This document shows, one piece after another, positions 10,227-19,094 of a stretch of 64,000 bases of DNA. Position numbers and translations under genes: made by a program. Source of the stretch: JBALVT01 sp045110675 (lineage in GTDB: Bacteria; Pseudomonadota; Gammaproteobacteria; Pseudomonadales; Halieaceae); assembly GCA_045110675.1 (NCBI GenBank), contig JBGCGJ010000021.1, forward strand, positions 1 to 64,000. Direction: 5' to 3'. The notes beneath the pieces are model-generated. The model searched no databases. It was not told the DNA's origin and saw only the letters and a program-made list of their open reading frames with translations. Numbering within the stretch: position 1 is the first letter of the stretch; every line of letters starts with the position of its first letter.

Positions 10227-10268
10227 GAATATTACTTTCACCCGGTGATAGCATTGGCAGTAATATTC
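10227..10268. promoter_or_regulatory. 9-bp inverted repeat in divergent control region
   Basis: GAATATTAC at 10227-10235 is matched perfectly by GTAATATTC at 10260-10268. It lies between the divergent genes starting at 10130 and 10337, and the right arm overlaps the candidate promoter of the plus-strand gene. This is a plausible operator. No local regulator gene is visible next to it. Confidence 0.4.
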
Positions 10269-10282
10269 GGAATCAGTTTTAT
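10254..10282 (+). promoter_or_regulatory. Candidate sigma-70 promoter for the PEP-utilising enzyme
   Basis: TTGGCA at 10254-10259 (five of six matches to the -35 consensus) is followed after 17 bases by TTTTAT at 10277-10282 (four of six). The start codon lies about 55 bases downstream. Confidence 0.35.
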
Positions 10283-10336
10283 TCACAATAAAAAGCGCAT
10301 CCGCACGGGATGCCTCAAGCTCGATAAGGATCAACA

Positions 10337-12739
10337 TTGCCAGAAACTAAGCGCTGGACGCCCACCATATTGCCTTTGCAGGAGATTGTGGATGAACCAG
10401 TCGGTGGCAAAGCGGCTGGATTGGCAGCACTCATTAAGATGGGGCTGGATGTACCTCCCGGGTTCGTTATTCTCAATGCACAGTCCGATGTTTTTCCAGA
10501 GGATTTGGCCCAGCGTTACAAAGAAATTGATGAAGGCAAAGTGGCCGTTCGGTCCTCGGCCATCGGCGAGGATGGCGTAGCAGCATCTTTTGCGGGGCAG
10601 TACGAAACCATTCTGAACGTTGAAGGTCTGGAGCAATTGCTTGCGGCAATAGCGGACTGTGTTGCTTCTCTGGATTCCGAACACGCCAAGCAGTATTCCA
10701 ACGAACAGGCGGATGTGGAGTCACCACAAATGTGCGTTGTGGTGCAGAGAATGGTTGACGCAGACTACGCCGGCGTATTGTTTACCGCCGACCCTGTATC
10801 GGGCCGCCATGATCGTTTGGTCATTGACGCGGTCGCTGGCTTGGGAGAATCCCTGGTAAGCGGAGAACGAACACCTGATCATTACGAACTCAATCGTGCA
10901 AATATCCTGGTAAACACAGATCTAGCGGATGACGCCCCTCTTCTAAGCGATGAGCAGATCGCTGATCTCGCTGAGGGAGCACGCACGGCAGCCACTTCAC
11001 AAGGCGCCGATTTGGACATGGAATGGGCCATAGACCAAAGTGGCAAATTACACTGGCTTCAAGCAAGACCAATAACCACGCTCGGCTGCGATCTCAATGA
11101 TGGCTTTACCGAAATCGCCCCTACAGATGTCATCACCCGCTGCAACGTCGGCGAGATGATGCCCGGCCCCGTATGTCCTCTTACCTTTTCCACTCAAGGT
11201 CGCGCCATTGAGCACGGCATGCAACATATGCACGTAAGCTATGCGGGTCGGCCCCGGATCACCGATGAATGGACTCAAATCAATCTGTTCTACGGCCATA
11301 TGTTCATCAATTTATCGGGTGGTCTGGAATCATCGCGTTACGTTTCCCTGACTAATGCAGAGGTCATGGGTCAAACAATGTGTGGCATGGTGATACCCCA
11401 ACTTAAAGAACCCGATAACAAAAAGAGTTTACCCCGGCGATGGTGGGGCTCGTGGAAATTTATCCAGTATTGCCTGCGCGCTACCAAAGTCATTGCCGAA
11501 TTCGATTCACGCTTTGCGAATTTTCAGATCGACTACAAAAATGACATCGCCGCCATGAACGAGGAAATGGAGGCCAAATTCCCCTGGTTACTCGAGATGG
11601 ACGAAGTGCATCTGCGCTCTTCTGCCTATTCAGGGCTGATGGAAGGTATTGTTCAGGGCGTTGTCACAGGTAACAACAAAAACCCTACGGAGACAGAGGC
11701 GGCTGCGCTGCAAGCTGAGGCCGCGCGTTTGTTAGCCGGCGCAACGGGAGTAGAAAGTGCCGTCATGGTCGAACAGCTCGATGCAATTGTCGATGCGATT
11801 GCCAGCAACGAGGAAGAGGCTGCATCGTTTCGTGAAATGTCGGCTGAACAAGCGCTAAGCTGGTTACAAAGCAGTAGCTCTGGCAATTCAGGCCGGGCTT
11901 TCACTCGCTTTTTAGAGCGTCACGGCCACCGTGGATACCGTGAGCTCTGTGTGAGAGAAAAAGCCTGGAGAGATGAGCCAACTCAGGTGGTGATCACCAT
12001 GCAAGCTTCGATCGCCGCGCGACTGACCGACAATTATGCACCGCGAAAATCCCAGGACATTGATTTATCAACACTCAGCTCGGCGCTAAAATGGCTGCTG
12101 CCTCATGCACACAAGGCAATCAGACAACGTGAACAGACCAAGTCGATGCTGGTGGATGCCACTTATCGTTTGAAATGTGGCTATCGCCATCTCGGAAAAT
12201 TATTGGCTCAGGAGGGTTTTCTAGAAGATGAAGACCTGGTGTTTTTTCTATCGCGAGAAGAATTGTCAGCCTTTTGCAGAGAGCCAAACAAAGACATGGC
12301 GGACCTCACTATACTGCGAAGACGGACATTGGAGTTTCAGGAGAAACTGGAGTTTGAAGATATTCATGTGGGCTTTGCAGAGCCCTCAGAATATCAGCCG
12401 ATTTCCACATCAAATGAAAACGAACTCATTGGCAGGCCGGTAAGCCGCGGAGTTGTAGAAGGAATTGCGCGTGTTGCGGTCACCCTCGAGGAGGCTTCCC
12501 ATTTGCAGCTTGGCGAGATATTGGTATCTCGTATTACCGATGTCGGCTGGACGCCCTACTTCAGCTTAATTGGTGGCCTGGCAACCGATGTTGGCAGTGC
12601 AGTATCCCATGGCGCTGTTATTGCCAGAGAATACGGTCTGCCAGCCATTGTTAACCTGCGAGTCGCAACAAAAATGATTGAGACGGGTGACAGAGTTCGA
12701 TTGGATGCAGATAAGGGAATACTGACCAAGCTAAGTTGA
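10337..12739 (+). CDS. PEP/pyruvate-binding, PEP-utilising phosphotransferase (rifampin phosphotransferase/PEP synthase-like)
   Basis: The protein has 800 residues. An N-terminal PPDK-type ATP-grasp domain (about 1-320) carries VGGKAAGLAAL and VRSSAIGEDG with SFAGQYET. A central region of about 400 residues has no recognisable motif. A C-terminal PEP-utilising mobile domain carries the phosphohistidine loop VSHGAVIAREYGLPAIVN. In this family ATP phosphorylates the swivelling His, which passes phosphate to pyruvate or to a small acceptor. The order ATP-grasp, variable middle, His domain resembles rifampin phosphotransferase more than true PEP synthase, which ends in a PEP-binding barrel; none is visible here. 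The start is TTG with AAGGA seven bases upstream; the next ATG would remove conserved sequence. The acceptor is unknown. Confidence 0.85.
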   Translation: MPETKRWTPTILPLQEIVDEPVGGKAAGLAALIKMGLDVPPGFVILNAQSDVFPEDLAQRYKEIDEGKVAVRSSAIGEDGVAASFAGQYETILNVEGLEQLLAAIADCVASLDSEHAKQYSNEQADVESPQMCVVVQRMVDADYAGVLFTADPVSGRHDRLVIDAVAGLGESLVSGERTPDHYELNRANILVNTDLADDAPLLSDEQIADLAEGARTAATSQGADLDMEWAIDQSGKLHWLQARPITTLGCDLNDGFTEIAPTDVITRCNVGEMMPGPVCPLTFSTQGRAIEHGMQHMHVSYAGRPRITDEWTQINLFYGHMFINLSGGLESSRYVSLTNAEVMGQTMCGMVIPQLKEPDNKKSLPRRWWGSWKFIQYCLRATKVIAEFDSRFANFQIDYKNDIAAMNEEMEAKFPWLLEMDEVHLRSSAYSGLMEGIVQGVVTGNNKNPTETEAAALQAEAARLLAGATGVESAVMVEQLDAIVDAIASNEEEAASFREMSAEQALSWLQSSSSGNSGRAFTRFLERHGHRGYRELCVREKAWRDEPTQVVITMQASIAARLTDNYAPRKSQDIDLSTLSSALKWLLPHAHKAIRQREQTKSMLVDATYRLKCGYRHLGKLLAQEGFLEDEDLVFFLSREELSAFCREPNKDMADLTILRRRTLEFQEKLEFEDIHVGFAEPSEYQPISTSNENELIGRPVSRGVVEGIARVAVTLEEASHLQLGEILVSRITDVGWTPYFSLIGGLATDVGSAVSHGAVIAREYGLPAIVNLRVATKMIETGDRVRLDADKGILTKLS

Positions 12740-12795
12740 TCAGCACCCCAGGCAGGTTACTTTAAGCCGTTGTTCGCTACACCAGAAATCCAGAA

Positions 12796-15138
12796 CTAAA
12801 AATGCTTTTTAGCGGTAAACCCGAAAGTGAGGGGTTCATTGTAATAGGCATTAAATTTACCGTCCTGTGCTACAGAATCCGCAATCGTATTCGTGTACTC
12901 CTCGTCCAGAATATTTCGGCCCCATGCGGTTAGCAAAATGTCGTATTGCTCCAGTCGAACACCGGCTCTCAAATTAACTAGCGCATAGGAGTCGTCAAAC
13001 TTGTTCGGATCATTGTTCACATCTGTCACACGATCGTCCGTGTACGCATACTCTCCGTAGATAAACCCAGTGACATTATCGCTGAAGCGAAATTCCTTGT
13101 TTGCGGTGAGGACGAGGGAGTTTTCGGGGTTGCTGGAAAGATCTCCGCCGCTGCGATCACAGCTGCCATTCTCATTTAGCGTCGGATCAGGAAGGCCGGT
13201 ATGGAACGGTGTTCCTATCCAGCAAGGGCCCCCTTCGAAATCAGCGTACTCTCCGTGGTTGTAGGCGTAGCCGAGCACGAAATTCAAGGTGTCGGTGGCG
13301 GCCCAATGAACTTCCAACTCAGCACCATAAGTCTCTGCAACACCGGCATTGGTTAAAGCAAAGCCTGTTCCCTGAAAGGAAATAGTCTGCAAGTCCTCTG
13401 TGTCGGTGCGATGCAGTGCAAAATTCACTCGCAATGCCTGATCAGGAAAATCAGCTTTAACCCCTATTTCGTAGGATTCTGAGGTCTCAGCGTCAAATTC
13501 ATCTTCGAGAACGGGGTCAATTCTGTCGACGTTAATGCCGCCGGATTTATAACCGGTTCCATAAGATGCGTAAAACATCGTCGTGTCGTTCATAAACCAA
13601 CTGAGCTTTACAGTACCGGTGATCTGATCATCGTCGATATTGGCGTCAACGTCAGGGCGCGGTGCAGTTGGAGGGAACAGGTAAAAACCCCAGCCCGGAG
13701 AGACAAAATCAAGCACCGGTGGAGCGTCCTGAGTAAAAAGGTTGACCAGGTCTTTCTTTTCATTAGTCCAACGCATACCAGCAGTTAACACTAATTCCTC
13801 AGAAATGTTGTAATCGAACTGACCAAAAATTGCATAGCTTTCGTGTTCCTGCAAGGAGACATTGCGAGAGCCCGTATCTGGGGGGAATGCCTCGCCAAAG
13901 GCGGAAACCAAAGTGGTGGTATCTTCTCCGACGATGGTGTCTCGGATGGTGTCGAAATCCTGTTCGAAGTAATACAGTCCAGCAACATAACTGAAATTGT
14001 CACCTTCATTACTGATTCGCAGCTCCTGAGAAAAGGAGCTTTGGTCGGTATAATTTAGCCTGTCGAGCGCGTCGATGTCAGAAAAATCGGTGTCCACACT
14101 GTCGAAGGACTCGAAAGCACGATAGGCACTGATGCTTGTCACCGTAAACAAATCGGTATCCCAATCAATTTGCACCGAGATACCCTCGTCCTCATTGGTA
14201 GACTCAGGCACGTAACTGGTCGCTACTTCGTAATCGTAAAAGTCCTCGCCCCTTAGCACGGTGCCGCCCAGATTCTCAATAATAACGTCCGTGCCGGTCA
14301 CAGGCGGAGCTCCGGCGGGTAAACTATCGGCGAAGAAATTATTTTTAAACGTACCCGTTCCACAGCAGATTTCGTCCACCTCGGAACGGTCTACAATCAC
14401 ATGAACTGTGAGCTCATCCGTGGGAGTATAGAGTGCTTGCAGACGCACTCCCCAGCGATCGCGGTCGTTTATCAGGTCATCGCCGATATTGATTGCATCG
14501 ACAAATCCGTCTCTTTCCATATTGAAACCGGTGAGCCGGAAGGCCAGGATATCCTCAATAGCACTAAACGAAATCGCACCACTGGCGCTGAGCAAATCGT
14601 ATTCGCCTACCGTCGCTTCAATAAAGCCGGAACCCTCATGGTCAGGCTTAACACTGTTAATCGAAACAGCACCGGCGGGTGTGTTGCGACCAAACAGGGT
14701 TCCCTGCGGACCACGCAGTACTTCCACTCCGGCGACATCGACCATATTGTTAATCATGGAACTCTGTCGTGCACGATATACGCCGTCGACATAAAGTCCC
14801 ACGGAAGATTCCAAACCAAAATTTTGAGAACTGGTGAACACGCCGCGAATACTAAAAGTCGTCGTGGAGGCATTTTGTGTCTGACTCACGCGCAAGCTTG
14901 GAGCGTTGGTTTGCAGATCAAACATATCCGCTACACCAGACTGTTCGAGCATCTCGCCACTGAATGCAGAAACTGCTATGGGAACATCCTGCAGGTTTTG
15001 CTCACGCTTTTGCGCAGTGACAATCACCTCTTCCAACATCTGGGCCTGTGTTGGCGCTGCTATCGCGGTTAAGCAGGTGATAAACATCGATTTGCGTGCA
15101 TAACGCAGAGGTAGAGATCCCAAAACTTTAGTACTCAT
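12796..15138 (-). CDS. TonB-dependent outer-membrane receptor
   Basis: This 780-residue receptor imports a ligand across the outer membrane using TonB-ExbBD energy. A signal peptide (ending APTQAQ) is followed by a TonB-box/plug start, EEVIVTAQKREQNLQDVPIA. The plug includes VEVLRGPQGTLFGRNTPAGA and a barrel of about 600 residues ends in the terminal aromatic KKHF. The EEVIVTAQKREQN type is very common in marine and sphingomonad receptors, and its ligand cannot be read from sequence. AAGGA lies upstream of the ATG at 15138. It converges with the PEP-utilising enzyme (56-bp gap), so the two are neighbours but not an operon. Confidence 0.95.
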   Translation of the reverse strand: MSTKVLGSLPLRYARKSMFITCLTAIAAPTQAQMLEEVIVTAQKREQNLQDVPIAVSAFSGEMLEQSGVADMFDLQTNAPSLRVSQTQNASTTTFSIRGVFTSSQNFGLESSVGLYVDGVYRARQSSMINNMVDVAGVEVLRGPQGTLFGRNTPAGAVSINSVKPDHEGSGFIEATVGEYDLLSASGAISFSAIEDILAFRLTGFNMERDGFVDAINIGDDLINDRDRWGVRLQALYTPTDELTVHVIVDRSEVDEICCGTGTFKNNFFADSLPAGAPPVTGTDVIIENLGGTVLRGEDFYDYEVATSYVPESTNEDEGISVQIDWDTDLFTVTSISAYRAFESFDSVDTDFSDIDALDRLNYTDQSSFSQELRISNEGDNFSYVAGLYYFEQDFDTIRDTIVGEDTTTLVSAFGEAFPPDTGSRNVSLQEHESYAIFGQFDYNISEELVLTAGMRWTNEKKDLVNLFTQDAPPVLDFVSPGWGFYLFPPTAPRPDVDANIDDDQITGTVKLSWFMNDTTMFYASYGTGYKSGGINVDRIDPVLEDEFDAETSESYEIGVKADFPDQALRVNFALHRTDTEDLQTISFQGTGFALTNAGVAETYGAELEVHWAATDTLNFVLGYAYNHGEYADFEGGPCWIGTPFHTGLPDPTLNENGSCDRSGGDLSSNPENSLVLTANKEFRFSDNVTGFIYGEYAYTDDRVTDVNNDPNKFDDSYALVNLRAGVRLEQYDILLTAWGRNILDEEYTNTIADSVAQDGKFNAYYNEPLTFGFTAKKHF

Positions 15139-15189
15139 AAGGCAATCCTTCTTATCATCGTTTTTAGAACGCTAACATATTTCAGCCAA

Positions 15190-15206
15190 ACGACGTAGAT
15201 CGTCGT
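15190..15206. promoter_or_regulatory. Inverted repeat upstream of the TonB-dependent receptor
   Basis: ACGACG-TAGAT-CGTCGT is a perfect 6-5-6 inverted repeat about 50 bases upstream of the receptor start. Position and symmetry suggest an operator or an mRNA leader hairpin. It does not look like a Fur box. Confidence 0.3.
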
Positions 15207-15254
15207 GGTGGTAATAACACCTTTTTGAATGTGCTGCCTGCGTTCCGGAGCAGC

Positions 15255-17738
15255 TTACAACTCTCGCAAAACTGCAAGCGGCGGGCTAGAGACCACTTTA
15301 CGGCAACTGAAAACACCCAAGCCGCCAATCATCAATACACCGATCGCGATGCCAAGCGGCCAAATCGCAGGACTCGCCGAGTAGGCCATATCCAACACTG
15401 TAGTTTGGAGTATCGCCACAGAGATTTCCGCTGCGATGGTCGCCAGCAATCCCGCAAAGAATCCCAGGGTGGCAAACTCAATTAGCAAACCACCTAAAAT
15501 CAGGCCACGCTTGGCACCCAAGGCACGCAGTATTGCGCTCTCGTGCATGCGCGAGTCCACGCTGGCCTGCACTCCGGCTATCAATACCAGGCCGCCAGCA
15601 ACCAGTATCACAGCCAATACCAACTCAATTGCCGCAGACACCTGATCGACGATGGATCGAATTTGAGCGATAACAACATCCATCTCTATGACAGAAATCG
15701 TTGGAAATTGTCGGATGAACTCGTTGAGGAACAATTTGTTCTCCTCACCCAAATGGAAGCTGGTCATAAAGGTCGCTGGGTAATCGGTCAATAAATCGGG
15801 CGGGAACACCAGGAAGAAGTTCGGTTGCATAGTCTGCCAATCCAACTTCCGAATACTGGTAACGCGTGCTTCAAGGGGTTGCGACCCCACCAGAAAACCC
15901 AGCGTGTCGCCCACTGTAATTTGCATTCGCTCAGCGTATTCGCTTTCCACGGAAACCACAGCCTCTGTGGTTCCCTCCTCCCACCACTGCCCCGCCACCA
16001 ATTCGTTCCCAGCGGGCAGCGATTCTGACCAGGTAAAGTTCGACTCTCTCTGCCGCCTGGATTGGGATCTATCATCAGTGGATTGCAACTGCTCTTCATT
16101 GATCGACATCATTCGACCGCGAATCATCGGAAACAAAGGTTCGCTGGGAATATGCTGCCGGCGCAGCATTTGGTCCACTGCCTCCACCTGCGGGGCAGCG
16201 ATGTTCAACATGAAATGGTTGGGTGTGTTTTCAGGGAGTTGCGTCTGCCACTCATCAATCAGCGAGGTACGCACCAGCACCAACACCAACAGCAGCATAA
16301 TCGCCATTGCAAAAATAACCACCTGCATCGCGTTGGCATTACCGCGCCTTTGCAGACCCGCAAGCGCCAATCGCCAAACGCTACCCGCGCTCATGCCAAT
16401 TAATCTTCCGCCGCGCAACATCAACAGTGCCAACCCGATTCCCAGGCACACGGTTACCGCCAGCCCAGCGAGCACGGCCAATGTCAACTGCCAGTCTTCG
16501 CTATACCACCACATCAAAAGGCTGACCGCTACCAAGCCAATGGCATAATCGATAAGGCTTGCACGGCTCTCCAACGGCATGTCTCTGCGCAGCACGCGCA
16601 GTGGGTTGGCCAAGCCCAGGCGACGCATTGGGGGCCAGGCGAAACTCAACAGACAGATCAGCGCTGTCGCAGCGCCTATCGCGTAGGGGCGAACCCCACT
16701 CGCACCGGGCTGTATCGGCAGCTGATCCGCAAACAAATCGAAAAACAAGGCCTGCATACCCCAGCCCGCAAAGCTTCCTCCCAGCGTTGCTACTACGCCA
16801 ATCAACAGCAAGCTGCTTGCATACAAACGGTTGATTTGTCCGGCGGTCGAACCGAGGCTCTTCATAATCGCAACGTAATCGTAATGGCGTTCACTAAAAC
16901 GTTTCGCCGCCAGCGCGATCGCAACGCCGGCCAGCACCACCCCTAAGCTTCCAGCCAATAACAAAAATCGTTCGGCACGATCCAGAGCGCTGCCAATACC
17001 GGGTTGCCCTCCGCTGACATCGAGAAGTTCTTGCCCGGGTTGCAGCTGCGGTGTCAGCCATTCCACGAACTCATTGAGGATCTCTTCGTCGCCGGCCAGC
17101 AGTTGGCGATATTCGACTCGACTGCCAGGCTGCACGATCTCGGTAGCAGGGATGTCGTCATAGTGCATCAACAGCCGGGGGCCATAGCCATAAAATGAGG
17201 CTGCCTGATCGGGTTCTGTTCTCGCCGCGGCGGTGATCTTGAACTGCGCTTCCCCCACCGAAACCAGCTCGCCTATCTCAACGTCCAGCAGGGGAAACAA
17301 ACGGGAATCCAGCCAGACTTCGCCTCTGGCCGGCCCAGCCGCCGCTGTTTTTAGAGTACCAAAGGCTTGATCGCTATAGGTGAGCTCTCCGCGCAATGGG
17401 TAGTTGTCACTGACTGCTTTGACTGAAGCCAGTTGCATCGCTTCGTCAGCGGCATAGACCATCGAAGGAAAGGTCAGGGTGCGCGCTCGCCTCAAGCCAT
17501 ATTCCTGGGCCTCGGCCCACCACTGCGATGACATTTCCCGGCCGCTCTTAACCACTCTGTCCGCGGCGAGAAATCGGTGACTCTCCTGCTCGAGTGCCCC
17601 TTGAAGACGGGAGGTGAATGCACTGATGCCCGTGACAATTGCCACTGCCACGACCAAAGCCGCCACCAACACACCCAGCTCCCCGCCGCGCCACTCTCGG
17701 GCCAGCATTTTGCCGGCCGTTACATTCATACTCGCCAT
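15255..17738 (-). CDS. ybbP: ABC transporter permease, YbbP/FtsX family
   Basis: The 827-residue inner-membrane permease opens with a transmembrane helix (LGVLVAALVVAVAIVTGISA), followed by a large periplasmic region and then groups of FtsX-type helices near 260-480 and 690-820. This duplicated layout and length match YbbP. The C-terminal FtsX signature is present (ESAILRALGAKRGLILGGLLIEF). The start ATG overlaps the stop of the ATPase gene as TGATG, a sign of translational coupling. With YbbA it forms a mechanochemical MacB-like transporter, and the divergent thioesterase gene matches the conserved ybbAP-tesA group of E. coli. The substrate is thought to be a lipid or hydrophobic compound, but this is not shown by the sequence. 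Confidence 0.93.
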   Translation of the reverse strand: MASMNVTAGKMLAREWRGGELGVLVAALVVAVAIVTGISAFTSRLQGALEQESHRFLAADRVVKSGREMSSQWWAEAQEYGLRRARTLTFPSMVYAADEAMQLASVKAVSDNYPLRGELTYSDQAFGTLKTAAAGPARGEVWLDSRLFPLLDVEIGELVSVGEAQFKITAAARTEPDQAASFYGYGPRLLMHYDDIPATEIVQPGSRVEYRQLLAGDEEILNEFVEWLTPQLQPGQELLDVSGGQPGIGSALDRAERFLLLAGSLGVVLAGVAIALAAKRFSERHYDYVAIMKSLGSTAGQINRLYASSLLLIGVVATLGGSFAGWGMQALFFDLFADQLPIQPGASGVRPYAIGAATALICLLSFAWPPMRRLGLANPLRVLRRDMPLESRASLIDYAIGLVAVSLLMWWYSEDWQLTLAVLAGLAVTVCLGIGLALLMLRGGRLIGMSAGSVWRLALAGLQRRGNANAMQVVIFAMAIMLLLVLVLVRTSLIDEWQTQLPENTPNHFMLNIAAPQVEAVDQMLRRQHIPSEPLFPMIRGRMMSINEEQLQSTDDRSQSRRQRESNFTWSESLPAGNELVAGQWWEEGTTEAVVSVESEYAERMQITVGDTLGFLVGSQPLEARVTSIRKLDWQTMQPNFFLVFPPDLLTDYPATFMTSFHLGEENKLFLNEFIRQFPTISVIEMDVVIAQIRSIVDQVSAAIELVLAVILVAGGLVLIAGVQASVDSRMHESAILRALGAKRGLILGGLLIEFATLGFFAGLLATIAAEISVAILQTTVLDMAYSASPAIWPLGIAIGVLMIGGLGVFSCRKVVSSPPLAVLREL

Positions 17739-18400
17739 CAGCCGCCCACCAGCTCGCCCGCTTCCAAACGCAGCCGTCTCTCACAGCGATCGGCGAGTCG
17801 TTGTTCATGGGTCACAAGCACTAAAGTGGTGCCTTCTTCCCGGTTCAGCTCGAACAGTAAATCAATAATATGTGCACCGGTATTGGTGTCGAGGTTACCC
17901 GTGGGCTCGTCGGCAAACAGTATTGCCGGACGGGCAGCGAACGCTCTTGCGATGGCCACCCGCTGTTGTTCCCCGCCCGACATTTGTCGAGGGTAGTGAT
18001 GGGAACGCTCGGACAATTCAACACGACCCAAAAAATGTTCCGCCTGGGCGCGTGCATCGGACTGCCCCTTAAGCTCCAGCGGCAACATAACGTTTTCCAG
18101 GGCAGTCAATGCGGGTAGTAATTGAAAAGATTGGAATACGAAACCTACCTTTTCAGACCGAAAAATAGCCCGTTGATCCTCATCGAGCTGGCTCAGATCG
18201 GTGCCATCAACGACAACTCGCCCCTGGGTCGCTTCGTCCAGGCCCGCCAGCAGCCCCAGCAGTGTCGACTTGCCCGAGCCCGATGTGCCAATGATGGCAA
18301 CCGCCTCGCCACCCTTGATTTCCAATTCAATCCCTTTCAATATCTCCAACTCAGTTCCCGCCACCGGGATGCTTTTCTGGAGATTCTCTACCTTGATCAT
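17738..18400 (-). CDS. ybbA: ABC transporter ATP-binding protein, YbbA family
   Basis: This is a 220-residue ATPase of the LolD/MacB type. It carries Walker A GTSGSGKST (38-46), a Q-loop with FVFQSFQLLPALTALENVMLP, the signature MSGGEQQRVAIARAF, Walker B ILFADEPTGNLD and the switch His in VLVTHE. The ATG at 18400 (MIKVENLQKSIP) is the usual family start; an upstream ATG at 18448 would add an unrelated basic extension and overlap tesA further. It is coupled to ybbP by a TGATG overlap and is divergent from tesA, with which it appears to share start-region sequence. Confidence 0.95.
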   Translation of the reverse strand: MIKVENLQKSIPVAGTELEILKGIELEIKGGEAVAIIGTSGSGKSTLLGLLAGLDEATQGRVVVDGTDLSQLDEDQRAIFRSEKVGFVFQSFQLLPALTALENVMLPLELKGQSDARAQAEHFLGRVELSERSHHYPRQMSGGEQQRVAIARAFAARPAILFADEPTGNLDTNTGAHIIDLLFELNREEGTTLVLVTHEQRLADRCERRLRLEAGELVGG

Positions 18401-19034
18401 TCGTCGCGCCCTGTTTCGTTCATTTTCTATACGCTTATTGATCAGCATCGGTTTGCTTTTGGCCGTGCGTCCCGCGCTGGCTGCGCAGCAAACCCTGTTG
18501 ATGGTGGGCGATAGTATCAGCGCCGCCTATGGTATGTCTCTCGAACAAGGTTGGGTCGCGCTGCTGGAGAAGAAAATTTCCGCCTTCCATCCCGATTACA
18601 CCGTTGTGAACGCCAGCATTAGCGGAGAAACCACCGCCGGAGCACTGTTCCGTCTTCCCGCTCTGCTGGAACAGCACCAACCCGATGTCGTGGTAATTGA
18701 GCTTGGCGGGAACGACGGCTTGCGAGGCTATCCCATCAAATCACTAAGGGAAAACCTCACCACCATGACCAGGCTGTCCCAGGCTGCTGGTGCCAAGGTG
18801 ATCATCGTCAATATGGAGATTCCCCCCAACTACGGTGGTCGCTATACCTCAGGGTTCCGAGAGAGTTTCGCTAAAGTGGCCGAGGAAACAGGAAGCACCC
18901 TGGCCCCATTCTTACTGGACGGCATTGCGACGCGCAAGGACTTGATGCAAAACGATGGCATCCACCCCAATGTCAGCGCTCAGGTGAAACTACTCGATAA
19001 TTTCTGGCCGACTCTGCAATCGTTCCTACCCTAG
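18369..19034 (+). CDS. tesA: SGNH-family arylesterase/thioesterase I (TesA-like)
   Basis: This is a periplasmic serine hydrolase of thioesterase I/lysophospholipase L1 type. The four SGNH blocks are visible: GDSISAAYG with nucleophile Ser49, NASISGETTAG, ELGGNDGLRG, and DGIHPN with the catalytic Asp/His. A basic n-region and hydrophobic core (LLISIGLLLAVRPALAA) form the signal peptide. The ATG at 18369 gives 221 residues but overlaps the first 32 bases of divergent ybbA; a TTG at 18438 would avoid the overlap but has no clear ribosome site. Its neighbourhood with ybbAP is conserved in gammaproteobacteria and suggests that TesA handles the lipid-like substrate of that transporter. Confidence 0.92.
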   Translation: MLFWRFSTLIIRRALFRSFSIRLLISIGLLLAVRPALAAQQTLLMVGDSISAAYGMSLEQGWVALLEKKISAFHPDYTVVNASISGETTAGALFRLPALLEQHQPDVVVIELGGNDGLRGYPIKSLRENLTTMTRLSQAAGAKVIIVNMEIPPNYGGRYTSGFRESFAKVAEETGSTLAPFLLDGIATRKDLMQNDGIHPNVSAQVKLLDNFWPTLQSFLP

Positions 19035-19094
19035 CTTCGCGCACAGTGTCTCTCCTTGCAATGCACAGGAGGGGCAAAAGCTCCCAGCACACAA

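Noticed and set aside
14401..15072. Plus-strand frame of 223 codons
   Set aside because: It is the complement of the plug domain of the TonB-dependent receptor and has no ribosome site or recognisable motif.
15190..15206. Fur box for the TonB-dependent receptor
   Set aside because: ACGACG-TAGAT-CGTCGT is not AT-rich and does not fit the Fur consensus, so iron control is not claimed.
15904..16548. Plus-strand frame of 214 codons
   Set aside because: It is opposite the ybbP permease gene and encodes a Ser/Thr/Asn/Arg-rich sequence typical of an antisense shadow.
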